Notes: a model not told the origin generated them from the sequence alone. Positions 1 through 7,158 are shown, counted from the stretch's first letter. The stretch: DNA of 9,048 nt from Candidatus Tayloriibacteriota bacterium (GCA_003455555.1 DMQX01000058.1:1-9048); one strand, 5' to 3'. Made by a program: numbers and translations.

Positions 1-15
1 CTCTTACTTATCTAA

Positions 16-459
16 TTACTCCGCGATAACCTTGAGAGTGAAGGTTGCTGATTCCTTTCCAACGGTGACAGTGACCTCATGGTCACCAGCCTCCTTAATA
101 GGCTTTGCAACAGTTAGATAGGTTGCGGGAAGTTCTACCTGAGTTTTAGCCTTGATCAGAGCGCTAACCTGGTCGAGGTGAATCGCAGCGAATAAATGAC
201 CTTTTTCATTGACCTTTTGAGTCATTTCGAAGACTTTGCCGTGAATGGCTTTTAGGTTTTTCACAATAACCTCTTCCATGCGCTTTTGTGAAGCCTGAAC
301 TGCAGCTTTCTTTGATTCAAGGGACTTAAGTGAAGCGGGAGTTGCAACTTCAACCAAACCCTTAGGGATAAGCATGTTCAATGCGTGCCCGTCAGAAACG
401 TCCTTTACCTCGTATTTCTTACCCAATTTTGCCACGTCGGCGTTCAATATAACTTTCAT
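16..459 (-). CDS. rplI: 50S ribosomal protein L9
   Basis: Structural protein of the large ribosomal subunit that binds 23S rRNA near the L1 stalk. The 147-residue product has the usual L9 length and form. An N-terminal rRNA-binding domain begins MKVILNADVAKLG and carries the signature region around residues 24-36 (GHALNMLIPKGL, matching the family's GYARNFLIPKGLA). A long charged connecting helix follows (about 40-75), then a C-terminal alpha/beta domain. The ATG at 457-459 is chosen because the family always starts at this MKVIL. No Shine-Dalgarno precedes it, and a consensus -10 box ends 10 nt upstream, so the mRNA is probably almost leaderless. Its usual partner dnaB lies about 3.8 kb away on the other strand. 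As I recall, L9 is absent from some CPR groups such as Microgenomates, so its presence fits Parcubacteria better. Confidence 0.97.
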   Translation of the reverse strand: MKVILNADVAKLGKKYEVKDVSDGHALNMLIPKGLVEVATPASLKSLESKKAAVQASQKRMEEVIVKNLKAIHGKVFEMTQKVNEKGHLFAAIHLDQVSALIKAKTQVELPATYLTVAKPIKEAGDHEVTVTVGKESATFTLKVIAE

Positions 460-469
460 AGTACGTTCG

Positions 470-497
470 ATTATACACGACTCTATGGATTTGTCTA
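470..497 (-). promoter_or_regulatory. rplI promoter (-35 TAGACA, -10 TATAAT)
   Basis: Read on the minus strand, TAGACA (492-497) is followed after 16 nt by a perfect TATAAT (470-475). It lies inside the 54 nt between the protease stop and the rplI start, so rplI has its own promoter. Transcription should begin near 463, leaving a leader of about 4 nt before the ATG. Prediction from box matches only. Confidence 0.6.
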
Positions 498-513
498 TAA
501 AACTGAGTTCTGC

Positions 514-1740
514 TTACGGGAGCTTAACTAACTCGCTAACCGCCCTATCCAGCTGGTTATCTTTCTTTGGATCATTTTTGTCAGCAACGAATGGCACAAC
601 AAGGTCAGGAGTCAAACCTTTTTCCGAGATCCAGGTACCGTTCGGTGTGAGCCATCGGGCAACGGTAACTTTTAGAGAAGTGTCGGGCGTCAGTGGGATC
701 AATTCTTGGACCGAACCCTTGCCAAAGGTCTGTTCACCTATCAGCTTGGCGATACCGTATTGCTGGAGCGCACCTGACAAGATTTCTGAAGCCGAAGCCG
801 AACCACCATTTACCAATATTTCGAAATCCAGATTTTTGTTAAAAATATTATAGCCATGACTCTTGTAAGCTTGCTGCGGAGTACTGCTGCCAAAATCCTC
901 AGTTACAATCGTTTTGCCTGTAGGAAGGAACCAGCTGGCCATATCAACCGCAGCTTCAAGATAGCCACCTGGGTTATCGCGTAGGTCAAGGACCAGCTTA
1001 TGATCACCAGAGGAAACAAAATCCCTGAGAGCGCCTCTGAAAAGGTTGGACGAATTTTGCGAGAAGTTGTAAAGATGGATTACGAATATTCCGCCCGGCT
1101 TTGCTTCCGTATCAAGCGTTGGAATATCGATGGTCTGTCGAATCAAAGTGAACTCGATCGGGTCTTTTACACCTTTCCGTACCACAGTGATTTTGACGGT
1201 CGTGCCTTTCGGCCCGCGAATAAGTTTTATAGCTTCATCAACCGACAACGCAGCTGTAGTCGTGCCATTTATTTTTATGATCTGATCACCAGATTTGATA
1301 CCGGCTTTATAAGCTGGATTATCCTTAATCGGCGAAATTACAGTCAGAATACCGTCCTTTACACCAACTTCCATACCAACACCTTCAAAGTTACCTTGAA
1401 TCTCTTCACTGAAACTCTTGGACTCTTCCGGCGGAAAAAACACAGTGTATGGATCTCCGTATGAAGCGGCTAATCCCTGAATAGCACCCCAAACTTTGTC
1501 CTGATCAGTAGCCGTCTGCTTGGCATGCGTTTGCACGAACTTATCGTTCAAAATTTTCCAAGCTTGCCAAAACGGCGCGAAATCAGCAGTCGATGACGCT
1601 GTTGAGTCTTTGTTGAGGACAGTTTGCGCTGACGCATTCTGCGCTTCAAAGTTGCCGCCGGCATAAAATCCTACCAAAAAAACCATAGCACCCGCCACCA
1701 CTGATCCGACGACAATTTTTAGCTGGGTATTTTTATTCAT
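514..1740 (-). CDS. S41 family carboxy-terminal processing protease (CtpA/Prc-like), membrane-anchored
   Basis: Serine protease of family S41 that trims or degrades exported proteins from their C-terminus, acting outside the cytoplasmic membrane. With the ATG at 1738-1740 the product is 408 residues. It has a short basic N-terminus, a signal-anchor helix (about 9-27), an N-terminal helical region (50-110), a PDZ domain (about 118-192, starting GVGMEVG) and the tail-specific protease domain (about 200-400). The catalytic pair is visible: S316 in NGGSASASEI, and K341 in TFGKGSVQ 25 residues later, with Q345. The open frame reaches back to a TTG at 1806, but that TTG is part of the predicted -35 box and the extra residues look unlike an export signal, so the ATG before MNKNTQ is preferred. 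Length and domain order are normal for CtpA. The natural substrate cannot be told from the sequence. Confidence 0.93.
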   Translation of the reverse strand: MNKNTQLKIVVGSVVAGAMVFLVGFYAGGNFEAQNASAQTVLNKDSTASSTADFAPFWQAWKILNDKFVQTHAKQTATDQDKVWGAIQGLAASYGDPYTVFFPPEESKSFSEEIQGNFEGVGMEVGVKDGILTVISPIKDNPAYKAGIKSGDQIIKINGTTTAALSVDEAIKLIRGPKGTTVKITVVRKGVKDPIEFTLIRQTIDIPTLDTEAKPGGIFVIHLYNFSQNSSNLFRGALRDFVSSGDHKLVLDLRDNPGGYLEAAVDMASWFLPTGKTIVTEDFGSSTPQQAYKSHGYNIFNKNLDFEILVNGGSASASEILSGALQQYGIAKLIGEQTFGKGSVQELIPLTPDTSLKVTVARWLTPNGTWISEKGLTPDLVVPFVADKNDPKKDNQLDRAVSELVKLP

Positions 1741-1777
1741 AGGGCACACTATCTTAAGATAAAAAGTTAATCCATCT

Positions 1778-1806
1778 ATTATCTCAAAGGCAGCGACAAA
1801 AATCAA
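1778..1806 (-). promoter_or_regulatory. Protease gene promoter (-35 TTGATT, -10 GATAAT)
   Basis: On the minus strand TTGATT (1801-1806) is followed after exactly 17 nt by GATAAT (1778-1783). Predicted start of transcription is near 1771, giving a leader of about 31 nt before the ATG at 1740, without a clear Shine-Dalgarno. A weaker -10-like TAAGAT (1751-1756) lies 10 nt before the ATG and could give a near-leaderless transcript instead. The promoter lies back to back with that of the corA-like gene. Confidence 0.5.
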
Positions 1807-1827
1807 TTTTTAACCATGGATGAGAAA

Positions 1828-1836
1828 TGCTATAAT
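1828..1836 (+). promoter_or_regulatory. Extended -10 promoter of the corA-like gene (TGCTATAAT)
   Basis: A perfect extended -10 element, TGC followed by TATAAT (1831-1836), lies 8 nt before the ATG at 1845. No good -35 box is visible 16-18 nt upstream, which fits a promoter that relies on the TGn extension. Transcription should start near 1843, leaving about 2 nt of leader. It probably also drives cysS. Confidence 0.6.
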
Positions 1837-1844
1837 ATTTCTAT

Positions 1845-2729
1845 ATGATCACAACACAAAAAATGGGAGCCATTACTTGGGTTGATGTGCTCTCGCCAAC
1901 TAATGAAGAGATATTGCTTCTGCAAAAAACCTACAAGATCAATGATGAGGTTACGCATGACCTTATGATCCCGACAATCATGCCACGCATCGATGAATGT
2001 GACGAGCACCTCTACACTGTATTACACTTCCCCGCTTCAAAGCACAGCCATAGAGAAAGCGCCCAGGAAGTGGATTTCATTCTGGGAAAAACTTTTCTTA
2101 TTACCGTGCGCTACGATACGATCGATTCAATATATTTACTTTTTAAATCTTTTGAAGTCGGAAGCATACTTAGCGACGGCAACCGCTTCACTCACGCCTT
2201 TGAACTTTTCTTCATTGTCCTGCGACGCTTGTATGAGTCGGTGCTTGATGAACTTTCCTCCATGGAAGATCGATTCGATTCTGTTGAGGAGGCAATATTT
2301 GATGGCAAGGAAAAAGAAATGGTCGTAGCGATCTCGCGCGCGAGCCGCACATTACTAGATTTCAAACGCACACTAATACCTCACGAAGAAGTTTTTGAAA
2401 CATTGAGTGATGCCGGCGTCAGACAACTCGGCAAAGAATTCGCCAAAGACGTTTCGATCGTTGTCAAAGAATATCATCGAGCGCGTGCCCGCATCCACGA
2501 CGACATCGAAGCACTTGTCGAATTGCGGGAAACCAATAACACTCTCCTTTCCAGCAAACAAAGCGAGATCATCAAGATCTTTACAATTTTAGCCTTCATT
2601 ACCTTCCCGCTCACCTTACTTATCGCTATTATCGAAGCCGACCGCCAAATTATGTGGACGCTCATTATACTGGTTTGCGCTTCGGTCACAGGTATGTTTG
2701 TATTCTTTAGATACAAGAAGTGGCTCTAA
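1845..2729 (+). CDS. CorA-like membrane protein lacking the GMN motif
   Basis: Member of the CorA/MIT family, whose typical members are pentameric Mg2+ or Co2+ channels in the cytoplasmic membrane. The 294-residue product shows the family plan: an N-terminal alpha/beta cytoplasmic domain (starting around ITWVDVLSPTNEEI), a long charged helical region (about 130-240, the stalk helix), then two membrane helices at the very C-terminus (about 245-263 and 272-289) and a short basic tail (YKKWL). In functional CorA the first helix ends in the GMN selectivity signature and a periplasmic loop follows. Here TFPLTLLIAII runs straight into an eight-residue loop, E264 to W271, with no GMN and no frameshift. 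Ion transport is therefore uncertain. The start is fixed by the promoter only 8 nt upstream and the family N-terminus; there is no Shine-Dalgarno. cysS follows after 21 nt. Confidence 0.88.
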   Translation: MITTQKMGAITWVDVLSPTNEEILLLQKTYKINDEVTHDLMIPTIMPRIDECDEHLYTVLHFPASKHSHRESAQEVDFILGKTFLITVRYDTIDSIYLLFKSFEVGSILSDGNRFTHAFELFFIVLRRLYESVLDELSSMEDRFDSVEEAIFDGKEKEMVVAISRASRTLLDFKRTLIPHEEVFETLSDAGVRQLGKEFAKDVSIVVKEYHRARARIHDDIEALVELRETNNTLLSSKQSEIIKIFTILAFITFPLTLLIAIIEADRQIMWTLIILVCASVTGMFVFFRYKKWL

Positions 2730-2750
2730 AACAATTTTAAATCCAGACCC

Positions 2751-4145
2751 ATGTTGCAATTCCACAATACGCTCACAGGAAAAAAAGAAGAATTTAAGCC
2801 GATCAAACCCGGCCTTGTCGGCATGTACCATTGCGGACCAACGGTCTACAATTATCCGCACATAGGCAACTTGCGCCCATACGTTTTTGCGGATATTTTA
2901 CGTCGAGGATGCGAGCTGGCCGGGCTAAAGGTCACCCAAGTCATAAATATTACGGACTTTGGACACCTCACTGATGATGCCGACGCCGGTGAAGACAAAA
3001 TGACCAGCGCCTTAAAACGTGAAGGCAAAGCTCTGACTCTGGAAGCGATGCGTGAACTAGCCGACAAATATACGAAATATTATGTTGAAAATATTCAACA
3101 AATGAATATTCGGTTACCGGATGTAATGCCATTAGCCAGCGAACACATTAAAGAAGATGTTGAATTAATAAAAGTCTTGGACGAAAAAGGCTTTATTTAT
3201 CAAACCAGCGATGGATTATATTTTGATACTTCAAAAGATCCGGATTACGGCAAACTTTCTCCCAAAATGGTGACAGCGCAGGAAGCTGAAAGTTCTAAGA
3301 GCCGTATTGGCGCAAATCCGGAGAAAAAAAACCAGCGCGATTTTGCCGTTTGGAAATTCAATAATGCTATCGGTTTTCAAAGTAAATGGGGTCAAGGCTT
3401 TCCTGGCTGGCACATCGAGTGCTCGGCTATGTCTATGCGATATCTGGGTGAAACTTTTGACATCCACACGGGTGGTATCGATCACATACCCGTTCATCAC
3501 AACAATGAGATCGCTCAAGCTGAATCCGCCACCGGCAAGCCGCTCGCCCACTATTGGTTACATGTCGCCCATGTCATCATTAACAGCGAAAAGATGTCTA
3601 AATCCCTTGGCAACTTTCTGACCCTTCAAAACCTCATCGACCAAGGGATCGAGCCATTGACGTATCGTTACTGGCTGCTCGGCGCACACTACAGTACGCA
3701 AATGAATCTGACCATCGACTCACTAAAAGCCGCTCAAACTGGTTATAAAAAACTGCTCAAATTCTTTTCTGAAATAACTGAAGGCAATGAAGCCACAAAA
3801 TTGGATGAAAATTTTTTAAATAAATTCAAAGAATATATTTTTGATGATCTGGATACGCCCAAAGCCATCGCTCTGCTTTGGGATATGACTCGGGACAACA
3901 ATATTGATAACGCAACAAAAAAGGCCATGGCCCTAGAATTCGATAAAGTCCTTGGTCTTGGTTTGGGTTCGATCGTAAAAACCGAACTGTCAGAAATTCC
4001 GCAAAATATTTTAAACCTAGTCAGCCAACGAGAAATCGCCCGAAAAAATAAAGACTGGAAAACTTCAGATAAAATTCGTGACGAAATATCTAAACTCGGA
4101 TACCAACTAACTGACACAGAACAGGGTCCTGTTGTTTTAAAATAG
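2751..4145 (+). CDS. cysS: Cysteine--tRNA ligase
   Basis: Class I aminoacyl-tRNA synthetase that activates cysteine with ATP and charges tRNA-Cys in the cytosol. At 464 residues it has the usual length. Visible motifs are the HIGH-type motif HIGN (residues 37-40), KMSKS (281-285), and the zinc site that selects cysteine: C28 in MYHCGPTVYNYPHIGN, C224 in GWHIECSAMS, H249 and E253 in VHHNNEIAQ. The common HHENE is HHNNE here and HGGG is HTGG, but all four metal ligands are kept. A DALR-type helical domain and tRNA-binding C-terminal part follow (about 340-464). The start is set by the family N-terminus (MLQFHNTLTGKKEEF). No Shine-Dalgarno is seen, and the gene begins 21 nt after the corA-like stop, so both are probably cotranscribed. 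Confidence 0.97.
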   Translation: MLQFHNTLTGKKEEFKPIKPGLVGMYHCGPTVYNYPHIGNLRPYVFADILRRGCELAGLKVTQVINITDFGHLTDDADAGEDKMTSALKREGKALTLEAMRELADKYTKYYVENIQQMNIRLPDVMPLASEHIKEDVELIKVLDEKGFIYQTSDGLYFDTSKDPDYGKLSPKMVTAQEAESSKSRIGANPEKKNQRDFAVWKFNNAIGFQSKWGQGFPGWHIECSAMSMRYLGETFDIHTGGIDHIPVHHNNEIAQAESATGKPLAHYWLHVAHVIINSEKMSKSLGNFLTLQNLIDQGIEPLTYRYWLLGAHYSTQMNLTIDSLKAAQTGYKKLLKFFSEITEGNEATKLDENFLNKFKEYIFDDLDTPKAIALLWDMTRDNNIDNATKKAMALEFDKVLGLGLGSIVKTELSEIPQNILNLVSQREIARKNKDWKTSDKIRDEISKLGYQLTDTEQGPVVLK

Positions 4146-4250
4146 CTTCTGCCGCAAAAGGTCGTCGATTGTAGTGATATTTAGCCAGAAAATCAGAAAA
4201 CGTCAAACTTTTTGTAATCCCCAAATTAGACACAGGATATGCAGGCTTTG

Positions 4251-4283
4251 GCAATATTGCATATTGTGCAGCTGTGATAGAAT
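4251..4283 (+). promoter_or_regulatory. dnaB promoter (extended -10 TGATAGAAT) with nearby palindrome
   Basis: TGA followed by TAGAAT (4278-4283) is an extended -10 element whose last base lies 6 nt before the dnaB ATG at 4290. Transcription would start at about the A of the ATG itself, so the mRNA is predicted to be leaderless. No convincing -35 stands at 16-18 nt spacing. The 10-bp perfect palindrome GCAATATTGC (4251-4260) covers the -35 area and is partly repeated as ATATTGTGC just after it, so it could be an operator. That role is a guess. Confidence 0.5.
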
Positions 4284-4289
4284 CTCCAT

Positions 4290-5690
4290 ATGACAACAAT
4301 TATGTACAAGCCTGGATTGGCCAGGTCTCCCGCTTTGCGTGTACCCCCTCAAAGCATCGACAGTGAAATGGCTTTTTTGGGTTCCATTATGCTTCGCCCC
4401 GAAGCAATCCACGATGTGATGGACATAGTCTCAGTTGAATCTTTCTACGCAGAAAAACACCGTATCATCTATCAAGGAATGCTTGATCTTTTTTCTAAAG
4501 GCAATCCAATAGACCTACTTTCTCTTTCCAATCGACTCAAGGACATAAACAAAATGGACCAAAGTGGTGGCGCCAGCTATCTAGCTGAGCTGGTCCAAGT
4601 GGTACCTTCCTCCGCCAATGTAAAATTTTACGCCGAAACCGTTCAGAAAAAGTATATGATGAGGCAGCTCATCCAATGTTCTGACGAGATCTGCAACATG
4701 GGTTTCGATGAGTCCGGCGATCTTGAAGAGATACTTGACCGGGCGGAAAAACGTGTTTTTGAGGTCACAAACTTTTCAACTACTCATAAATTTATCGAAC
4801 TCAAAAACGCGCTCGGTGAAGCTTATGAAAGATATGAAAGACTGCACCACGCCAAAGACGGTATCCGTGGCGTGCCGACCGGATTCAAAGAGCTTGATAA
4901 CATTTTGTCTGGCTTTCAAAACTCTGACCTGATTATTTTGGCCGCTCGACCCTCGGTCGGTAAGACTGCCTTGGCACTTGAGATCGCCCGCAAAGCCGCA
5001 GTCAACCACGGTGTAACTGTCGCTATCTTCTCTCTTGAAATGGCCGCACAACAGCTGGTGGACAGAATGCTCTCTGCACAATCCGAAGTTGATGCTTGGA
5101 AACTGCGTACTGGAAAGAACTTTCATGAAGATGACTTTACCAAGATCCGAGATTCGCTCGACACACTTTCCCGGGCGCCTATTTTTATCGACGATCAGGC
5201 GGCCACAAATATTATTAGAATGCGTTCCGTCGCCCGTCGTTTGAAGAGTGAGCACAAACTTGGATTAATCGTGGTGGACTACCTCCAGCTCATGGCTCCA
5301 ACACAGTCCCGTAACTCGGATAATATGGTTCAGCAAATCACCGAAATTTCCCGATCGCTTAAACATCTGGCCCGTGAGCTGGATGTGCCTGTAATTGCCC
5401 TCTCACAGCTCTCCCGTGCAGTGGAACAGCGTGGCGGCAAGCCTCGCCTATCTGACCTTCGAGACTCAGGCTCTATTGAGCAAGACGCCGATGTAGTTAT
5501 GTTCATTCACCGTGAAGATAAATACAAGGATGAAGCTGAACGCACAAATATTGCCGAAATTCTCATTGAAAAGCACCGTAACGGCCCGGTTGGTCGCGTA
5601 CAGTTGTACTTTAATGAAAAGACCTCATCTTTCCGCAGCATCGATAACAGCAACTACGGCGGCGCCGATCAGGAATTTGCCAAAATGTAG
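4290..5690 (+). CDS. dnaB: Replicative DNA helicase DnaB
   Basis: Hexameric ATP-driven helicase that unwinds DNA at the replication fork and recruits primase. The 466-residue protein has the full family layout. The N-terminal helical domain starts near residue 19 (PPQSIDSEMAFLGSIM). A linker follows, then the RecA-like C-terminal domain (about 190-455). Walker A is ARPSVGKT (219-226) and Walker B ends at D330 in GLIVVDYLQL. Also visible are the conserved SQLSRAVEQRGGKPRLSDLR stretch, the GSIEQDADVV motif, and the KHRNGPVGRVQLYF region near the C-terminus. No intein is present. The ATG at 4290 has no Shine-Dalgarno and sits 6 nt after the predicted -10 box. recR follows after 21 nt. The 144 nt between cysS and this gene hold only the promoter and a palindrome. 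Confidence 0.97.
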   Translation: MTTIMYKPGLARSPALRVPPQSIDSEMAFLGSIMLRPEAIHDVMDIVSVESFYAEKHRIIYQGMLDLFSKGNPIDLLSLSNRLKDINKMDQSGGASYLAELVQVVPSSANVKFYAETVQKKYMMRQLIQCSDEICNMGFDESGDLEEILDRAEKRVFEVTNFSTTHKFIELKNALGEAYERYERLHHAKDGIRGVPTGFKELDNILSGFQNSDLIILAARPSVGKTALALEIARKAAVNHGVTVAIFSLEMAAQQLVDRMLSAQSEVDAWKLRTGKNFHEDDFTKIRDSLDTLSRAPIFIDDQAATNIIRMRSVARRLKSEHKLGLIVVDYLQLMAPTQSRNSDNMVQQITEISRSLKHLARELDVPVIALSQLSRAVEQRGGKPRLSDLRDSGSIEQDADVVMFIHREDKYKDEAERTNIAEILIEKHRNGPVGRVQLYFNEKTSSFRSIDNSNYGGADQEFAKM

Positions 5691-5711
5691 CGTACGGTAA
5701 CCAAGACCAAA

Positions 5712-6332
5712 ATGGATCCGATAAATAAACTAACCGAACTCTTCTCCGAATTTCCAGGAATTGGCCCGCGACAGGCCAAGCGTTTTGTGTACTATTTATT
5801 GAGACATAACACGGGATTCCTTAACGAATTGTCAGAAAATATTTCTGATTTAAAAAAAGCTATCGGCACCTGTTCTATCTGCTTCCAGTATTTTCAGAAA
5901 AAAAATACCCAACAGACACTTTGTGCTATTTGCGCCGACAACCATCGCGACCAAACAGAGCTGATGATCGTCAGCCATGACGTTGATCTGGAACACATTG
6001 AAAAAAGTGGCGTTTATAAGGGCACCTATTTTGTCCTGGGCGGCGTCGTACCGATTCTGGCGCCAAAACCAGAGGACCGCATACGAAGCCGCGAATTGCT
6101 CGCACTCATAAAATCTCGTGCTGAAAAAGGCCTGCTCAAGGAAATTATTTTGGCCATGAATGTAACGCCGGAAGGAGAAAATACCGAGCAATATCTGGAA
6201 AAGATTCTGACCACAATCGCAACCCAACACTCAATAAAAATTTCCCATCTCGGCCGCGGCATTTCGACCGGTACCGAGATTGAATACTCTGACAAAGAAA
6301 CTCTCAAGAACGCTTTACAGAATCGTAAATAA
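5712..6332 (+). CDS. recR: Recombination mediator protein RecR (divergent Toprim)
   Basis: DNA-binding clamp protein that works with RecF and RecO to load RecA at gaps. The 206-residue product has normal length and order. A helix-hairpin-helix is at about 10-26 (FSEFPGIGPRQAKRF). A four-cysteine zinc finger follows (C54, C57, C71, C74). The Toprim domain is at about 83-170 and the C-terminal GRGISTGTEIEYSD motif at 181-194. The Toprim domain is unusual: the usual VVE start is IVS (S88 in place of the glutamate), YHVL is YFVL, and the SPxxGIGP loop is replaced by PILAPKPED. RecR is not known to need Toprim catalysis, so function is likely kept. It begins 21 nt after dnaB without a Shine-Dalgarno, so it is probably cotranscribed with it. 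The common dnaX-ybaB-recR context is absent here. Confidence 0.94.
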   Translation: MDPINKLTELFSEFPGIGPRQAKRFVYYLLRHNTGFLNELSENISDLKKAIGTCSICFQYFQKKNTQQTLCAICADNHRDQTELMIVSHDVDLEHIEKSGVYKGTYFVLGGVVPILAPKPEDRIRSRELLALIKSRAEKGLLKEIILAMNVTPEGENTEQYLEKILTTIATQHSIKISHLGRGISTGTEIEYSDKETLKNALQNRK

Positions 6333-6342
6333 GCTGTAATTT
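6314..6342 (+). promoter_or_regulatory. Possible promoter of the 6385 gene (TTTACA, 17 nt, TAATTT)
   Basis: TTTACA (6314-6319) matches five of six -35 bases and is followed after 17 nt by TAATTT (6337-6342), a poor -10. It overlaps the end of recR. It would start RNA near 6349 and leave a leader of about 36 nt that carries the Shine-Dalgarno. The 7307 gene has the same -10 variant at the same spacing, which raises interest slightly. Confidence 0.3.
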
Positions 6343-6373
6343 AAAAAGCAGAGGTTATTTATCAAACAACTTT

Positions 6374-6378
6374 GGAGA
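6374..6378 (+). promoter_or_regulatory. Ribosome binding site GGAGA for the 6385 gene
   Basis: GGAGA ends 6 nt before the ATG at 6385, the normal spacing. It is one of only two clear Shine-Dalgarno sequences in the window and settles the start codon of this otherwise unrecognised gene. Confidence 0.75.
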
Positions 6379-6384
6379 ACAACG

Positions 6385-6783
6385 ATGTTTTTGCCTGGTG
6401 ACCGCGTGAGAACTCTGTGTGTCAGAATAAACAGCAAAAGCCCCTACTGCATCATTGAGAGTATTAGCGGTGTTAAATATAGGCACGGAACAGTGCCGGA
6501 AATCTACGCAGTTGTAAAATTCAAGAGGGGCGACAACGAGGAAGTGCCTGTCCGGTATTTGCGTCACCGCTGGCGCGAAAGATTTATTATTCGCGACAAA
6601 TATTTGCTCGTGATATCCCTTGTGATAACAGTGTTGCTCATCACGAGTATTCTCGTCACCCAAAGTTTCGGCATCTTCAATTGGATCTTGGTTTGGACCA
6701 TTCTGCTAACCATGATCGAAGATAAATTTCTCCGCCTGGCAGAATGTGTCTACCAACAACGTTGCGGAAATCTGACAGCATGA
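6385..6783 (+). CDS. Hypothetical small membrane protein, soluble N-terminal domain plus two helices
   Basis: Not recognised. The 132-residue product begins with a soluble part (about 1-68) rich in beta-type alternation, from FLPGDRVRTL to EEVPVRYLRHRW. This resembles a small SH3-like or KOW-like barrel in pattern only. A basic stretch (RHRWRERFIIRDK) leads into two predicted membrane helices, about 73-91 and 96-112, with a short turn between them, and a polar C-terminal tail of about 20 residues. Four cysteines (12, 22, 121, 127) are present. By the positive-inside rule the N-terminal domain and tail should both lie in the cytoplasm. GGAGA at good spacing supports the start. It follows recR by 52 nt on the same strand and ends 20 nt before a hairpin terminator. 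The clean frame, SD and terminator support a real gene; its function is unknown. Confidence 0.7.
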   Translation: MFLPGDRVRTLCVRINSKSPYCIIESISGVKYRHGTVPEIYAVVKFKRGDNEEVPVRYLRHRWRERFIIRDKYLLVISLVITVLLITSILVTQSFGIFNWILVWTILLTMIEDKFLRLAECVYQQRCGNLTA

Positions 6784-6802
6784 ATGAACTTCACAATGAG
6801 CC

Positions 6803-6842
6803 AAAACAAAAAGCCCCCTCTCGCGAGCGGGCCTTTTCTTTA
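6803..6842. terminator. Bidirectional intrinsic terminator between the 6385 gene and rplU
   Basis: The hairpin at 6813-6832 has two arms of eight bases: seven paired, one mismatch (6817/6828), and a four-base loop at 6821-6824. Read on the minus strand (for rplU) the loop is GCGA, a stable GNRA tetraloop, and is followed by TTTTTGTTTT. Read on the plus strand it is followed by CTTTTCTTTA. The flanking genes converge on it, so it can end both transcripts, more strongly that of rplU. Confidence 0.85.
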
Positions 6843-6843
6843 T

Positions 6844-7158
6844 TTAAACCGCAGTAATCTCGACTTTAGAATATGGCTGTCGGTGACCATTTTTCTTAAA
6901 ATATCGACTCTTCTGCTTGTATTTGATAACGGTAATTTTTTGGTTTCGGCCGATCTCTTTGAGTACGGCTTCAACCTTAGCGCCCGCAACAGTTGGCATA
7001 CCGATCTTTGTGCTTGAACCGTCATCAATCAACAGAACTTTGTCAAAAATGACTTTATCGCCCACCTTTAAAGTATCAGAGATCTTCTCAACTTTTAGAA
7101 CATCGCCCTCGGCGACCTTATATTGCTTGCCTCCTGTGTTTATTACTGCAAATTTCAT
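6844..7158 (-). CDS. rplU: 50S ribosomal protein L21
   Basis: Structural protein of the large ribosomal subunit that binds 23S rRNA. The 104-residue product has the standard length, the start KFAVINTGGKQYKV, and the C-terminal family signature (residues about 79-104, including RYFKKNGHRQPYSKVEI). The ATG at 7156-7158 is fixed by the family N-terminus. A -10 box ends 9 nt upstream, so the leader is predicted to be about 2-3 nt. The AGGGA between -10 and ATG could act as a weak ribosome site only if transcription starts further upstream. In most bacteria rpmA (L27) follows rplU; here the gene is closed off by a terminator right after its stop, so it stands alone. Confidence 0.97.
   Translation of the reverse strand: MKFAVINTGGKQYKVAEGDVLKVEKISDTLKVGDKVIFDKVLLIDDGSSTKIGMPTVAGAKVEAVLKEIGRNQKITVIKYKQKSRYFKKNGHRQPYSKVEITAV

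Noticed and set aside
374..853. 159-residue plus-strand open frame across rplI and the protease gene
   Set aside because: It is antisense to two certain genes, has low-complexity Ser-rich content, and no promoter or SD.
1000..1464. 154-residue plus-strand open frame
   Set aside because: It is fully antisense to the PDZ and protease domains, with no ribosome site and no family-like motifs.
1741..1806. Longer protease start at the TTG (1804-1806), adding 22 residues
   Set aside because: That TTG is part of the predicted -35 TTGATT, there is no ribosome site, and the ATG at 1740 gives a normal signal-anchor N-terminus.
3743..4117. 124-residue minus-strand open frame
   Set aside because: It is antisense to the cysS C-terminal region; its Ser/Arg-rich composition is typical of a shadow frame.
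4146..4289. Possible small RNA or tRNA between cysS and dnaB
   Set aside because: No cloverleaf, no strong hairpin with a T-run and no internal promoter beyond that of dnaB.
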